A model generated the notes under the pieces. That model saw nothing but the letters and a program-made list of their open reading frames with translations, made no database searches and was not told where the DNA came from. A DNA stretch of 64,000 bases from Pardosa pseudoannulata (taxonomy: Eukaryota; Arthropoda; Arachnida; Araneae; Lycosidae), in contig CM063498.1 in NCBI GenBank assembly GCA_032207245.1, forward strand, positions 90,295,348 to 90,359,347, in the 5' to 3' direction. Each line of letters opens with the position of its first letter. Position 1 is the stretch's first letter. Below, in pieces: positions 36,087 through 48,340 of the stretch. The translations under genes were made by a program, and so were the position numbers.

Positions 36087-37630
36087 CAAAATAGTTTCTC
36101 TGTTAGATGTTAAATCAATATATGAGTTTTGATATCAAAACAGGGTACCTCCGCCATCTTGGAGATATATTAAAGGACTCTTAAAACTTCAAAAATTTTG
36201 ATTCTTCAAATTTTTTATATATTAAACTACAATCTTTTCTATGTATTTAGGTACCATTCTTTTTTCAAAATTCGAAATAGAACTCGAGTAATGATTAAAT
36301 GTATAATTACTCTTTCACAGCTAACGGGAAGCATTTTTATCTTTAATTACATTTTTCTCATTTTCTAAAATTTTACTCTCGTTTGCATTGTACTTTAAAA
36401 ACTATATGAAATATTTTGATGAAATTTGATAGATATATTCAATTCGTTATGTAGAATAACTTATACCTCAAATTAATTTGCACGTTAAATAATTGTATTT
36501 TATACTTACATATACTTTTAAAAAATATTACTTTTTTTAAATATCTGAATCATATTAAAAAAAAATAAAAGTATTAATCTTGCTCAAATGCTTCGGCTTA
36601 AGTATAAGTTCAAGATACACCATATTCGTTTTCGCAAGAAGTGGAATTTTGTATCTGTCACCAATATCTTTATTAGAATTCTGTGCGCAGGAAGTATAAG
36701 TAAAATTTTGGTTATAAAATCTGAATCAAACTTATCAATATTTTTTAGGATTAAAATTATTTTGTATGATCTGAAAAAAATTTCATACACATTTTGAACA
36801 GGTCAAGTATTTGCTGATAAAAATTTCATTATAATTTAATGAGTATGTAAAGAGGAAAAAATAGTTTGAAGCTTGTAAAATTTAGCATTCTGCGACAAAG
36901 TAAGACTCCTTAGACTCCTTAAGCAAGTCCTCGTAAGTTTTTTTCTCCCGTTCTTCGTGTCCAAAGACTCTGTGTCTCTGTTTTGGTCTATGCTATTTTG
37001 GTACCCGGCTCTCCTTAGGTAACTCTTTTTGTTACTCATTAAATGGATATAATTCTTCTTTGTTATTATTTCTGTAGAATTTAATCGATCGGCTTCTGTG
37101 AAAAACAGCGATTTTACTGAAAATACAAACTTGTTAAATTTGTATTCTATCATTACTATTTGAATGTTGGTTTTTACTAGTTTATGGCTAACTTTCTCCA
37201 ATGGTACATTGTGGCTAATTTCAATAATTCGGAGCTATTTATTGGATTTGCAAGCTATTCAGGGATAATTGCTCATTAATATGAATGCCGGTTTGCTATT
37301 GGTTTCGGTTAAGGAAGTAAAACAAATTCAAGAAACTTTAAATAAAAGATTTTTTTCTTATTTTTTGACTTATCCTATCCTTTTTAAATTATCGTAAATA
37401 CATGGTATTTTCAATATTTGTTCTATATTTTTCAATTCTTACTAGTAGTTCACACTCTCCATATATATATATTTATATATCTTGTTCAAATTTTCAATCG
37501 TTGATAAAATACTTTTCATTCATGCACTCAAGTTCAAGTACATTTTTTTAAACTTGAAGTGGATGACACTTGATGTTAATACAGTTTTTTCAAATATTAT
37601 AAATTCGTTAATTCAATTTAATTAATATAA
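36087..37630. other. No supported gene; one weak unknown frame
   Basis: AT-rich DNA. A 121-codon minus-strand frame (37201-36836, starting MEKVSHKLVKTN) is basic and has no domain that I recognise; its length is compatible with chance plus an old repeat. No splice or promoter signal supports it. Confidence 0.3.
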
Positions 37631-37987
37631 TTCCCATCAGTCACTGTGAATTTTGGCGATAATGGTGTTCACAGAATCGAGCTAACATCAGTGCATTTCC
37701 CAGTCAAAGGCAGCTACGGTACTGCTCAACGGAGAATGCTACAATTAATGCTATCATGGGCATCAACAGTACGTCAGATTCAAGGTAGCAATGTAGATTA
37801 TGCAGTTATATATCTAGGACGAAAACTCTTTGGAGCAGGTCAAGCGTATGTCGCCTTGAGTCGTGTGAAATCATTAGATGGGCTATTAATTGAAGAACTG
37901 GACTGCTCGAAACTCACTGGAAAGATTCCTTGCAGTAATGAAGCATTACAAGAGATGGATAGAATGAGACCACCATCAGCTTCATAA
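37631..37987 (+). pseudogene. Helitron Pif1-type helicase, C-terminal fragment
   Basis: The frame carries the last helicase motifs of Helitron Rep/Hel proteins: QLMLSWASTVRQIQGSNVDY (Pif1 motif V, Lys of the usual HKVQG changed to Arg-Gln), then AVIYLGRKLFGAGQAYVALS, RVKSLDGLLIEELD and CSKLTGKIPC, and ends in a stop at 37985-37987. Upstream of 37631 the frame is closed, so only about 118 of more than 1,300 residues remain. The Helitron nest starts 150 bp downstream, but no terminal hairpin or CTAG links the two. Such a protein unwinds DNA during rolling-circle transposition. Confidence 0.88.
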
Positions 37988-38608
37988 ATTAGAAACGATA
38001 AAAAAAGAAAGAAAGCGAATAGTAAAAAAAAATAATAGCCCAATAGAAATGACAATGGAAAATTACAAGGAAATTCTATTTTACCACTTAATATTGTGAT
38101 TCGTTCATATGTATATACATATTTATATTAATTGTAATCCCCTATATAATAATAGCCTAAGTTATCTGTCCGTCTGTCCTCCAATTTATAAAGCGGTTGG
38201 ACCTGGAATGGATAGAGGCATCCATTCAAAGCGAATAAAGTTTATCTTCTCCTAAACTATCAATCCAATTCTAAAATAAATTTGTATAAATAGGCTTTAT
38301 ATCACAGCAAAAAATACTATCGTCTTTAAAACGTTCGAAATACAACCCTTCCCTCCTTTTCGAGAGTTTAATGCCATTATTTCAAGCCCTATTTTCCCCG
38401 GTTAAGAGCAGGCGATTAAAGTTATCCATTTATCCCCTATATAATAATAGCCTAAGTTATCTGTCCGTCTGTCCTCAAATTTATGAAGTGGTTGGACCTG
38501 GAAGAGATACAGGCATCCATATCGATTTCTTGATGAGTTAGGGTTAGCAAAATTCAAAGTTTATCTCCTCCTAAACTATCGATCCGATTCTAAAATAAAT
38601 TGGTATAA

Positions 38609-38752
38609 GGGCCGATCCCACCAAAGTCGTTTAACTGCTAACTACGATTAGCAACGATTAACCCTGGCGCCAACCAATGAGGGAACGCAATTCTCCATTT
38701 AAACCTAGATTAATCGCGCTTAGCGTTAAACGACTTTGGTGGGATCGGCCCT
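38609..38752. mobile_element. Palindromic TWA MITE (Harbinger-like), copy 3
   Basis: Ends GGGCCGATCCCACCAAAG and inverse, TAA outside (38606-38608, 38753-38755). Other Helitron copies read GGTATAAATATGC here, which confirms the insertion point. Confidence 0.87.
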
Positions 38753-39290
38753 TAATATGCTTCACATCACACCGGAAAATACTGTCGTCTTTAAAACGTT
38801 CGAAATCCACCCCTTCCCCACTTTTCGAGCGTTTAAAGCCATTATTTTGAGCAATATTTTCCCCGGTTAAGAGCAGGGGATTAAATTTATCAATTTATCA
38901 CATAATAAATAGGTAAAAATAACATTTTTTCCAGCATTATGACGTCATTCCTTTAAACATCTCATTGAATCATTTCTTATTTTAAATTATTTAAATATCG
39001 TCAGCAGTATTTTCATATTTTTATCACTGAATTTAGATATGACGTAAATAATTTTCCTTTATATTTGTATTAAATAATATATTTGGTACATATGTGTTAA
39101 TTTTAAATTTAAACATCGATTATTTTTGCTGCAATGAAAATTTTATCACCGTTTTTAACAAAAAATACGTTTAATAAAAGCCTAGGAGCCTATTTCACGG
39201 ACTAATAAATATCTATCGTTTAGGCTATATATATTTTTGAAAATTAAGAAATTTGTCCGTTTCTGTGTTTGTTTTTCCTAAATATCCAAA

Positions 39291-39468
39291 GGCCGAACGA
39301 TGGCCGATTGGTTAGGGTGCTGGCCTTCGGTACCAGAGTTCGTGGGTTCGAATCCCACAGTGGCATGGATGTTCGTAGCCGTTCGGAATCGGCTTTAAGC
39401 TGTAGGTCCCGGTCTCATTAGCCCTCGTGTTGCAAAAAGTAGACCGTAGCACTCCAAACCAAACCAAA
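39291..39468 (+). mobile_element. tRNA-derived SINE, best preserved copy
   Basis: A 178-bp element with A box (GATGGCCGATTGG), B box (GGTTCGAATCCC), body GTAGCCGTTCGGAATCGGC, and a 3' tail of CCAAA repeats rather than poly(A). Perfect 14-bp target duplications CCTAAATATCCAAA lie at 39277-39290 and 39469-39482. It has no protein; it would be copied by a partner LINE. Confidence 0.95.
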
Positions 39469-40252
39469 CCTAAATATCCAAACGGTTCGACTAAATGAAT
39501 TCAATGTGATTCTAAACTACATTAATAGTATCGGGAGACTTTAGAGGAATATGAAGGTAAACAAATTATTGAGTGTGTACCAGATAATACTCAGCCAAAA
39601 ATCAAATCATTTTTTTATCTGCCTCACAGGGTATTTTACAATTCTGGAAAATTAAAAATTTTACTGATCCCGTCATATGATGGGCTATATGATAGTCACT
39701 TAATAAAGAGGTAAAAATAACAATCTTTTCTAGCATTGTGACGTCATTCCTTTAAACATTTCATTTAATCATTTCATATTTTAAACTATTTAAATGTCGT
39801 CTACACTATTTTAATATCTTTTATCACTGAACTTAGATATTACGTAAATGATTTTCTTTTATATTTGGCTTAAATAATAGATTAGGTACATACGTGATAA
39901 TTTTAAATTTAATCATCGATTACTTTTTGTTGCAATGAAACTTTTACTACCGGTATTAACAAAGAATTCTTTTCATATAAGTCTAGGAGTTTCAAGGACT
40001 AATAAATATGTTTTTGTTTGTTTATTATACATAACCACACGGTTTGACTAAATGAATTCAATATGATTCTAAACTGCATTACAGATCGGGAGACTCTAGA
40101 GGAGTATGACGATAAATAAATTATTGAGAGTGAACCAGATAGTTCCAAACAGCCAAAAAACAAACCATTTTTTACCTGCCTCATTAGGTACTTAACAGTT
40201 CTGGAATATTAAAAATTTTACTAATCCCGGCATATGATGGACTATATGCTAG

Positions 40253-42097
40253 TGATTTAATAAAAAGTAACTAAAATAAAATTTTTCTTTGTTGACCTAA
40301 GTAGGAATTGACTTTAAATTTTTTTTAATGTATTACTTATTATATAATTAGTTTTGTTGAATTTACTGTTTCTAAAATATAAGAACTTTTATATAAAGTG
40401 AAAAATGAAAACTTGTTTTAAAAACTTTTAAAGTTTTCTGACACACTGTGCGCAAACTTACAACAACGGAAAGTGAGTTTCATTAATAATTTTTTCTTTT
40501 TAGTAAACAATAATTATTAGGTATAATTCTCCACCTATTTAAGTTTTTAAAAGTATCAGAAATATTACAGCAGAGAAAACTAATACCGTTAAAATGTACT
40601 TTAAATTTTCAAATGAATAAACAACAGCGAAAACAATAGGTAAGTTTCTTGTCTATAATGCATTTACTGTGATAAATTAAAAGTTTTTTATTTAGATAAG
40701 TGAAAGAAAATTTTTAGTAAAATGCATTTGAAGTTTTTATAGTTATTGCCTTAAAAGCTATGATATTAAATGCAAAGATTATATAGTAAACTTAAAATAT
40801 TTAATGTTTGTCAAAACAGAAATGCTAAAGATCTTTAGTAAAAGCTGGATAGATTAAGATTTAAATATCTATTTTTAAGTAAAATACAAAGTATTATGTT
40901 GTAATAAAGTTGCCCAAATTACTAAGGGTTACATTGTTCTGTTGAAATACCAAAAAATTTACTCTTTTTTATTATTCTTGTACCTTGCTCAGCAATTAAA
41001 ACTAAAAGTGAAAGTAAATTTGAGTATTGCATTAAAATTAAAGATCTATTTTGAAATAGCACCATATATAGTTTTCAGAAATTATCGGGGCATTCATGAG
41101 TTAAAATACATGTTGCCTTAGTGTTATATTTTAAATGTTAGGTTACATTTTCATAAGACATTATTTTAGAATATTAATTAAAAAAAATGTTATTACTATT
41201 TTTGCTATACAATTTAAAATCAAAAAAAAAATAGAATTTTTGAAGATTTAAAGGTATCTATCCCCTTAATTAAGTAAGATTGTATCTTGAATATTCCTAA
41301 ACCAAATTTAAGGGTACATATTTGTTGAAATATTTACTCTTTTTTATTGTTTTCAGTAACTTAAAAATAAAGTTAAGATTTTGTAAAATATTTTAAATTA
41401 CCAGTGGTATTTATTTGAATAAATATATAGTTTTCAGAATTATGGGCATTCATGTTTATATAAATTTTATATTGTTAGTTACATTTTCATTATTTTTTAG
41501 AATATTAATTAAAAAACACCAAAAATGTAAAAACAAAATTTATTTTCACATTAATATTTATAAATTTAATGAGATGTGGTTTGAGCTAAATATTTAAGAT
41601 GCTGTATATTTGAAGCTTTGCACATATTAGCACTTAAATATTCCTTTAGTTTGTAATAAAAAGACTAAATTAAAACTTTATTTTCTTTTTATTTACATCC
41701 ACTTGTTGTACATAAATTTACATGCCTAAATCGGATCTATCTGCTTTTTATTCATTTTTATTTATTTGCGTTATTTCGTACCAATAAATAGTATTAAAAA
41801 CCAAAAATAAAAAATTGTTATTTTCTTTTTCATCAAAAAAAATAAAAATAAATTGTACCATATTTTTTTAATATATCATACCAATATTAAAAAAATTTAT
41901 TTAAAAAATAATAGAAAAAGTTCCGATTCGATATTACTGTTTTATCAAAATGACTTTAAAGATTTCTCCCACTGAGTACAGATGCTTTTCATATTACTTT
42001 ATTTCAGTTTTATCCCATGAATGTAATGGAAATGACAAGAAGCAAAACTTCTTTTCTTATTTTTTCTTTCGTTTAGCCACACTATTAAAAAAAAAAA

Positions 42098-42142
<45 letters not shown>

Positions 42143-43334
42143 ATCAAAATGACTAACAAAAAAAACACGAGAAATACGAAGCGATTGACTAGAAAAAAAA
42201 TAAACCACGAATTTGTTAAAAAAAATAAAAAAAAAAAAAAAAAAACATTATTAAATGTAAACTTTCGTAATTAGCAACCTTCACAACTAAAACATCCCAC
42301 AACCCGGACGTGATGAGATACGTAAAACATCCCACATTAGTAAGAGGTAATAATACTTTAAGACCTCTGTTTGGTAAGTTTTTCGCATTCTTTATCAATA
42401 CTTAACTAAAAGTTAATTGGATTGTGTCATTTGAATTCTACTTGTAATGTTCTGTCACATGATAATCCTATTATTTTTTTTTCTTTTATTGATAAGGATG
42501 TAGCTTTTTCTAAATTTTCCAAATAGAAGGGGTTTCAAATCCAATTATCATTTGTGTTTTGGGGTTTTGGAAAATATTCCATGAAAGGCATTTTTAATCC
42601 TGTTAAATGTCCTATTATGTTTTCTCATATCTTGAGACAGACTAACCTTATTTTCATTTTTGATTCTAATAATTGTGGATCACCAAATTTCCTAAATTCT
42701 TAAGATCGTATTATTCTTACTCTCTATGCTCTGTGTGCAATGAAGAAGGCCTTACAGATCTTGCAAAAATTTGTCTCATAAAAATGGAAATTTATGTTTT
42801 TCCAAACTATTCAAAACTTTTTGTTTGCGAAGTATAATTTGAAGCATGGTGTGACTAGAAAATTCTTCAATCGCAGGCAGAGCAGAAATACTATGTTTGT
42901 TTTAGGGGTTCTATATCCATTTATATTTAGTTTCGAACAGAAAAATGCACAATGTTTTTCAAGTCTAAGCTTGTTATTTGTAAGAGCAATGATTTCCAAA
43001 AAATGTAGAAACTTCGAACTCGGACATCCATGTTTTAAAATTACTACCTAATCATATATTTCAGTAATCCAGTCAACGAGTCTTTTTACTAAAATTAAAA
43101 AGAAACAAGCAAAAAACCTCCCAAAGAATATCGATGCCCTCCCACGTACGGAAAACTAGTTAAGGTTAAGTATGGGTAGCATGTATCCTATAATAGCAAA
43201 CCGTTGAATGTTAGACCAAAACATCTCTTCCACTGTTACAAATTTGATCCAGATCTACCCTTTTGGTTACAAATCCACAAACAGAATTTCACAAACTTGA
43301 CTCGTTTCGTATCTGAGCTATCGTTTTCCTTCTC

Positions 43335-43410
<76 letters not shown>

Positions 43411-44690
43411 ACACACACATACACCATTTTTTATAACTTTAAGTTAATAATTTCCAAAAATGTTTTCTACCGTCCACCACCCCCTTAATAAGAAATGTGC
43501 ACCTTGGCGTAGACAAAAATAAAAGCAGTTTGAAACGAATAAAAAACCCTATTGGGTGCAATGGGGAAAATCTAAAATGAAGCAAACAAAATTAGTATCA
43601 ACATCTATGAGCACATCTTTTACCTCATCGAGTCATCAAAATTGCTCAACAAGCTTTCAATATTCAGCTTTCAAAATGTGATTTGGCTGTTTGTTCAGAT
43701 TCAAAAGTTCTCAAAGAAAGCACTTAGTCTCTCAACAATGTTTTCATAGTTTGCTTTCATCTTTATCCTCTTACTAAATCTAAATATTTCTAAATATCTG
43801 ATTCCTTTACCATGTGGCATGTAAATTTTGCTATTGAAAAAGTGAGACCCTATTCATTAAGATTGAAAGAGCCTAAAGCTGGACAAGGCGAAGAGTTTTT
43901 GCCGCTCCAGGCAAATTCCAAACATTTTATTCCCAAGCTTAAAAAAAGCTTTTAAAATTTTCAAAAAGCAGCAGTTATTTATTTTCTAGATTCAAGAAAT
44001 CGAAATATACATATTTTGGGATTGTGTTTTTATTAATGCGCTATAGTTCAGACGGTTTTGCCTCTCCTAAATTTCACAGCTACAGGCAATCACGTGCTTT
44101 ACCTGCTGCTAAAATAGGTAATCACATTTAGGCTCTGCCTAAAGTAGTTTCTAATTGCATTAAAAGACATTTCTAAAGATAATGACATGCACGAGAAGGG
44201 TGTGTTATCTAAATAAAAAAATAAATAATGACAAAAAACAGGACTAGAAATTTAAAGTACAAAAAATATTTTTAGTTTAATTTAGGAATAAAAAGATATA
44301 TGAACAATTCTATCACAGAAGGAGGAAGTCTAATGGAGTTTTAGTTTCATTTAAAGAAGTTTCCAAAGAAGTTTCGTCATCCACGAAAAGAAAGTTTTCT
44401 AAACAAAAAAAGAATAGAAACCAAAAGTACTAAAAACATTCTCTAATTTACGAATAATAGGATATGAGAACAGCTAGTGGGCTGTCAAATATCCTCTTAA
44501 TAATTCAAATGGCACATAAATACACTGATAATAATTCCACTGACAATAATTCCTTAAAAATTTAATCGCATCAGAAACATGTCACTCCCTTATTGTTCAT
44601 CTTTTGACTTTATACTGAAAGACTAACCCCCTGTAACGCCAGGTCTGAGGTTTTTAATCCCTCCCAAAGCCTAATTAGGATGAAAAGTAA
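40253..44690. other. Long AT-rich stretch, no supported gene
   Basis: No long frame with a recognisable domain. It contains a diverged direct repeat (about 41040-41190 versus 41420-41515, sharing ATATATAGTTTTCAGA and TTAGAATATTAATTAAAAAA) and near-homopolymeric A tracts at 42087-42139 and 42220-42245. Frames at 42.8-43.05 kb lack any family signature. Confidence 0.45.
43339..43424. repeat. (AC)n microsatellite
   Basis: About 86 bp of AC dinucleotides with two AT interruptions near the right end. Confidence 0.97.
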
Positions 44691-44702
44691 TACTTACTTT
44701 AT

Positions 44703-44871
44703 GGCCGAACGATGGACGATTGGTTAGGGTGCTGGATTTCGGTAACGAAATTCGTGTGTTCGAATCCCACTGATGCATGGATGTTCGTAGTCGTTCAGAA
44801 TCGGCTTTAAGCTGTAGGTCCCGGTCTCATTAGCCCTCGTGTTGAAAAAAGTAGACCGTAGCACTCCAAAC
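44703..44871 (+). mobile_element. tRNA-derived SINE copy
   Basis: Close match to the 39-kb copy, including A box, B box (GTTCGAATCCC) and tail CTCCAAAC. Perfect 12-bp duplications TACTTACTTTAT flank it (44691-44702, 44872-44883). Confidence 0.93.
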
Positions 44872-44883
44872 TACTTACTTTAT

Positions 44884-45428
44884 AATATAATGTTTAAACT
44901 AGTGCTTTTAGAACTAGTTTTATCACTATTAAAAGCATGTTGTTGTGAAGTAAGTTTTTGCACAATGGGACAAATTAGCTGTTTGTGACTGATAAATAAA
45001 CATGTCCATGAACTTCTTGACTATAATTTGATTTTTGCGTGTGCAAGGGCAATTACTATATATCTTCCTCAAAAGAAAGTTTCTGCAATATGCACAGGCT
45101 CGTTACATCACAAATAAAAAACCTCAGAATTGTCGTTGCAGAAAGTTGACGAGTTGAACTTGAAACTTTTGTCCTTTGGTTACACTGTCATTATGCATGC
45201 GACTTGAAACTGTCATTATGCATGCGTGTGGACGTAATAGCTTTCCGACAAGGTGTATTGCTTGTTGTAAAATCTCCAAATATTGTCTGAGTTTTTACCA
45301 CTGAAACTTTTTTTTTAATATTTAGTATTCTGTGAGTGCTAGTCACGCCACATGCAAAACTTCAATCTTATAGAAAACTTTGACACCTTTTCCTTGAAAT
45401 CGCATGTTTCAAGGTTGGTAGCTTTCCT
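44884..45428. other. Non-coding; short direct repeat
   Basis: No gene. ACTGTCATTATGCATGCG occurs twice in tandem around 45186-45230 with an eight-base spacer. It is upstream of the candidate promoter. Confidence 0.4.
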
Positions 45429-45499
45429 TATATAAATAGACAGAACAGGCTAGATACATCATCACTTTCCATTGCGTTATATTAAAAGATCCTTGTAAG
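45429..45499 (+). promoter_or_regulatory. Candidate TATA promoter and first non-coding exon
   Basis: TATATAAATA at 45429-45438 is followed by about 60 bp ending in CTTGTAAG and a consensus donor GTAAGTGG at 45500. The spacing would suit transcription from about 45460. The exon has no ATG. I could not find a matching coding exon downstream on the plus strand, so this may be an orphan signal. Confidence 0.3.
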
Positions 45500-45582
45500 G
45501 TAAGTGGATGTTTTGAGTTTGATTTAGTTAGGAACACTGTGATCAATTTTTGCAATTATATCAGACTAATCAGAGAGATATC

Positions 45583-45690
45583 TACTACTCAAAGTCAATT
45601 CCGATCTCCTGAAAACACCCTTACTAATAGTGGGATTTGAACCTATAAACTCTCATACAGAAAGACAAACTATTTGGCCATAGTGTTTGG
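45583..45690 (-). mobile_element. tRNA-derived SINE, old fragment
   Basis: Minus-strand CTATGGCCAAATAG (A box) and GGTTCAAATCCCAC (B box), then CGGAATTGACTTTGAG matching family CGGAATCGGCTTTAAG. Ends not definable. Confidence 0.65.
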
Positions 45691-46278
45691 CCTTAGTAGG
45701 TTAAAGTAAAGTTAAATACTATCTCAGGTAGTAATTTTTTTAAGGAATAGACCACTGGGCCTATTTTTGCTCTTCCACAGAAATACCAACAGAAGGATTG
45801 TAATTCACAGGGGAAATATTGCTCGAAAAAGCGGTTAACTGTTGATTATAGCTCTTTCTCCTCGGGTTTTGGAAACTTTTCTGCTAGTCCTGCGATTTCT
45901 CCATGTGTAGCCCTGTTTAATGTGTGTTTTAGATGCAATTAATGCTTAATATCCCATAAATATATTTGTTGCTCCATTTTATTTATAAATAAACGCTCTT
46001 GATCGGAACTCGCCTATACCATTTTAGAAGCAGATTTCATCTGATCAGCATCTTAGAACAAAATGGCGCCCCAAAACGGGTCTCTCTGATTATAAAGGAG
46101 ATCAGAAATTGCCTCTTCGAGCAATTTTTATGAACTCTTGGAACAAAATTGAATAGATAGTTTGATACCTATCACATTACCTATTGGGCAATTTCTACTG
46201 AGAGAGTGGCGCAAATCAGAGTCGGGTAAAAAATTGGTTAAAAAAATTGCTAAATGAGATAGCAGCATTATGTCGTGG

Positions 46279-46449
46279 TTAGTCTATGAAAACGCAATCG
46301 ATAGCGCTTGCTGGATTTCTCACCTCGTTGTAGACACCATGGCCGAAGTCGAAATGATGATGATAATCCTCATTATCTTCATCTTGATGATGAGTACCGT
46401 TGCTGATGTGGTGAATATCGTGACCAACTTTATCCATGCATTCGACAAC
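46279..46449 (-). CDS. Small secreted Cys/His-rich protein, exon 4 (C-terminal)
   Basis: The acceptor TTTTTGCTGTTCTAG (minus strand, ends 46450) joins in phase 0 to exon 3. The exon encodes VVECMDKVGHDIHHISNG, then a tail rich in His, Asp and Glu with HHQDEDNEDYHHH, and ends at TAA (46281-46279) after a last Cys in AIDC. Total protein is about 144 residues with six cysteines in the mature part. A GAG|GTGAGA donor-like site at 46324/46323 could instead splice out the last 14 codons; both versions keep the His-rich tail. Charged His/Asp runs suggest metal binding. A minus-strand AATAAA near 45985 could be the polyadenylation signal. Confidence 0.68.
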   Translation of the reverse strand, partial: VVECMDKVGHDIHHISNGTHHQDEDNEDYHHHFDFGHGVYNEVRNPASAIDCVFID

Positions 46450-46689
46450 CTAGAACAGCAAAAATGTTAAGTCGCATTTATTCTTGTCCCAACATTCATT
46501 TAAAATAGTGCAATAACAATGCAGAGTATAATATTTTTGACATTTTTTTTTGTGATATTTACTGTGCACGAAGATTACTTTTCCTATCAAAGTTTCTTTT
46601 ATCGATTGATCAAATATATTAACATGATTATTACCAAAATAAACTTTGCTTTTATTTATTTAAAAGTTTGGAAGACAGCAAACGTAAAT

Positions 46690-48230
46690 GTCTCACATAG
46701 ATAGTTTCACATTCTTTATGCAAAATAATTTGCAATATTTATAAGAAATAAGCATTTTTTTTCTATTGCGGAAAATATACATTCTACGAAAAATTCCTAT
46801 TTTTATGCTTTCTACTCTCTTAATTACTTTGCACATTTTTGATATGATATATCTTGATATTTGAGAAAACATTTTCCAGTTTCTTAAATACAAAAAAATT
46901 AAATTTTTCTAATTTTTGCATAAGAAATAAGTATTTATCCCGTTGAAGTAAAAACATATTTTCCAAATAACTTTTCCGTCGAAAAAAAATACTGAATAAA
47001 TTTAAACTTTTTGTATCTTGTATATTCTATAGTATATTCCAACACTGCAGAAAATGTCTTTCAGTTGCTGAGATACGAAGAGTTAAATTTTATTAATTTC
47101 TACTTTATATAATTATTTAAGTAAGAAATAAGTATCTTTTCAGCTGAAGAAAAAGCAAATTTCATGAATAAATTTCTATTTTTAGGTTTTGTGTTATTTT
47201 CTATATTTTGTATTTTTTGTAATATATCCTAATATTGGGAAAACATTTTTCAGTTGTTGAGATACGAAGGGTTAAATTTTACTAACTTCTACTTTATATA
47301 ATTATTTACGTAAAAAATAAGTATCTTTTCCGCTTCAGAAAAGCAAATTTCATGGATAAATTTCTATTTTTAGGTTTTGTGTTATTTTCTATATTTTGTA
47401 TATTCTGTAATATACCCTGACAAATGTTCTGAAAAATGTGTTCCCAATGGAAAACATTTTTCAGTTGCTGAGATACGAAGGGTTAAATTTTACTAAATTC
47501 CACTTTATATATTTATTTACGTAAGAAATAAATTATCTTTTCCGCTGCAGAAAAGCAAATTTCATGGATAAATTTTTATTTTTTGGTTTTCTATTATTTT
47601 CTTTATTTTGTATATTCTGTAATATATCCAAACATTGGGGAAAAATCTTCAGTTGCTGAGATACGAAGGGTTAAATTTTACTAACTTCTAATTTATGTAA
47701 TCGTAAGAAATAAGTATATTTTCCACTACATTTTGTGAATACATTTCTATTTTTAGGTTTTCTGTTATTTTCTATATTTTGTATATTCTGTAAGATATCC
47801 TAAAATTGGAAAAACATTTTTCAGTTGCTGAGATAGGAAGGGTTAAATTTTACTAACTTCTAATTTATGTAATTGTTTACTTAAGAAATAAGTATATTTT
47901 CCACTACATTTTATGAATACATTTCTATTTTTAGGTTTTCTGTTATTTTCTATATTTTGTATATTCTGTAATATATCCTAAAATTGGAAAAACATTTTTC
48001 AGTTACTGAGATAGGAAGGGTTAAATTTTACTAACTTCTACTCTAAGTATTTACGTAAGAAATAAGTATCTTACGTAACGTTGTTGAAAAAACACATTTC
48101 ATGAAGCAATTTCTGTTTTTATGTTTTATATTCTCTAACGTATTTTGTATATTCTATAATATTTTCTAATACTAAAAAAACATTTTTCAGTTGCTGTGAT
48201 ACAAAGAGTAAAATTTCCTTAACTTTCAGT
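46690..48230. repeat. Satellite-like tandem array, unit about 187 bp, about 8 copies
   Basis: The landmark CAGTTGCTGAGATACGAAGG recurs near 47062, 47251, 47462, 47650, 47822, 48000 and 48188, with a diverged first unit near 46877. Each unit also has TAAGAAATAAGTATCTTTTC and TTCTATTTTTAGGTTT. It lies inside the last intron of the secreted-protein gene. Confidence 0.92.
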
Positions 48231-48340
48231 CTATATGGTATATGAGTTTTAAAGGGATTTAACAGAAACGGGCATGAAATATTTCAAATATCCATAAAAA
48301 TATTTGAAAATGTGTTGAATAAAAGCCATTATATTTATTA

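Larger units (their letters stand above)
38433..39695 (+). mobile_element. Non-autonomous Helitron, inner copy nested in the outer copy
   Basis: It starts TCCCCTATATAATAATAGCC and ends hairpin, CTATATGATAG (CTAG with one change). The interrupted family sequence is ATTTA|TCAC, so insertion was exactly between A and T with no duplication, the Helitron rule. It itself holds the TWA MITE and a SINE. Confidence 0.93.
38138..40252 (+). mobile_element. Non-autonomous Helitron, main family, outer copy
   Basis: It starts TCCCCTATATAATAATAGCC at 38138 after A and ends with a hairpin variant and CTAG at 40249-40252 before T. It is interrupted after 38432 by a second copy and resumes at 39696 with TCACTTAATAAA, the sequence expected next in the family. 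Net length is about 850 bp. Confidence 0.92.

Noticed and set aside
36836..37201. 121-codon minus-strand frame
   Set aside because: No domain, promoter or splice support; composition is like the surrounding AT-rich DNA.
45779..45945. Plus-strand open frame after TTTTTGCTCTTCCACAG with five Cys, toxin-like by eye
   Set aside because: No ATG, no signal peptide, no matching donor or upstream coding exon, and no recognisable cysteine framework.
46519..46704. Plus-strand frame starting with a hydrophobic segment (MQSIIFLTFFFVIF)
   Set aside because: The hydrophobicity follows from poly-T DNA; no donor or continuing exon, and it runs into the satellite array.
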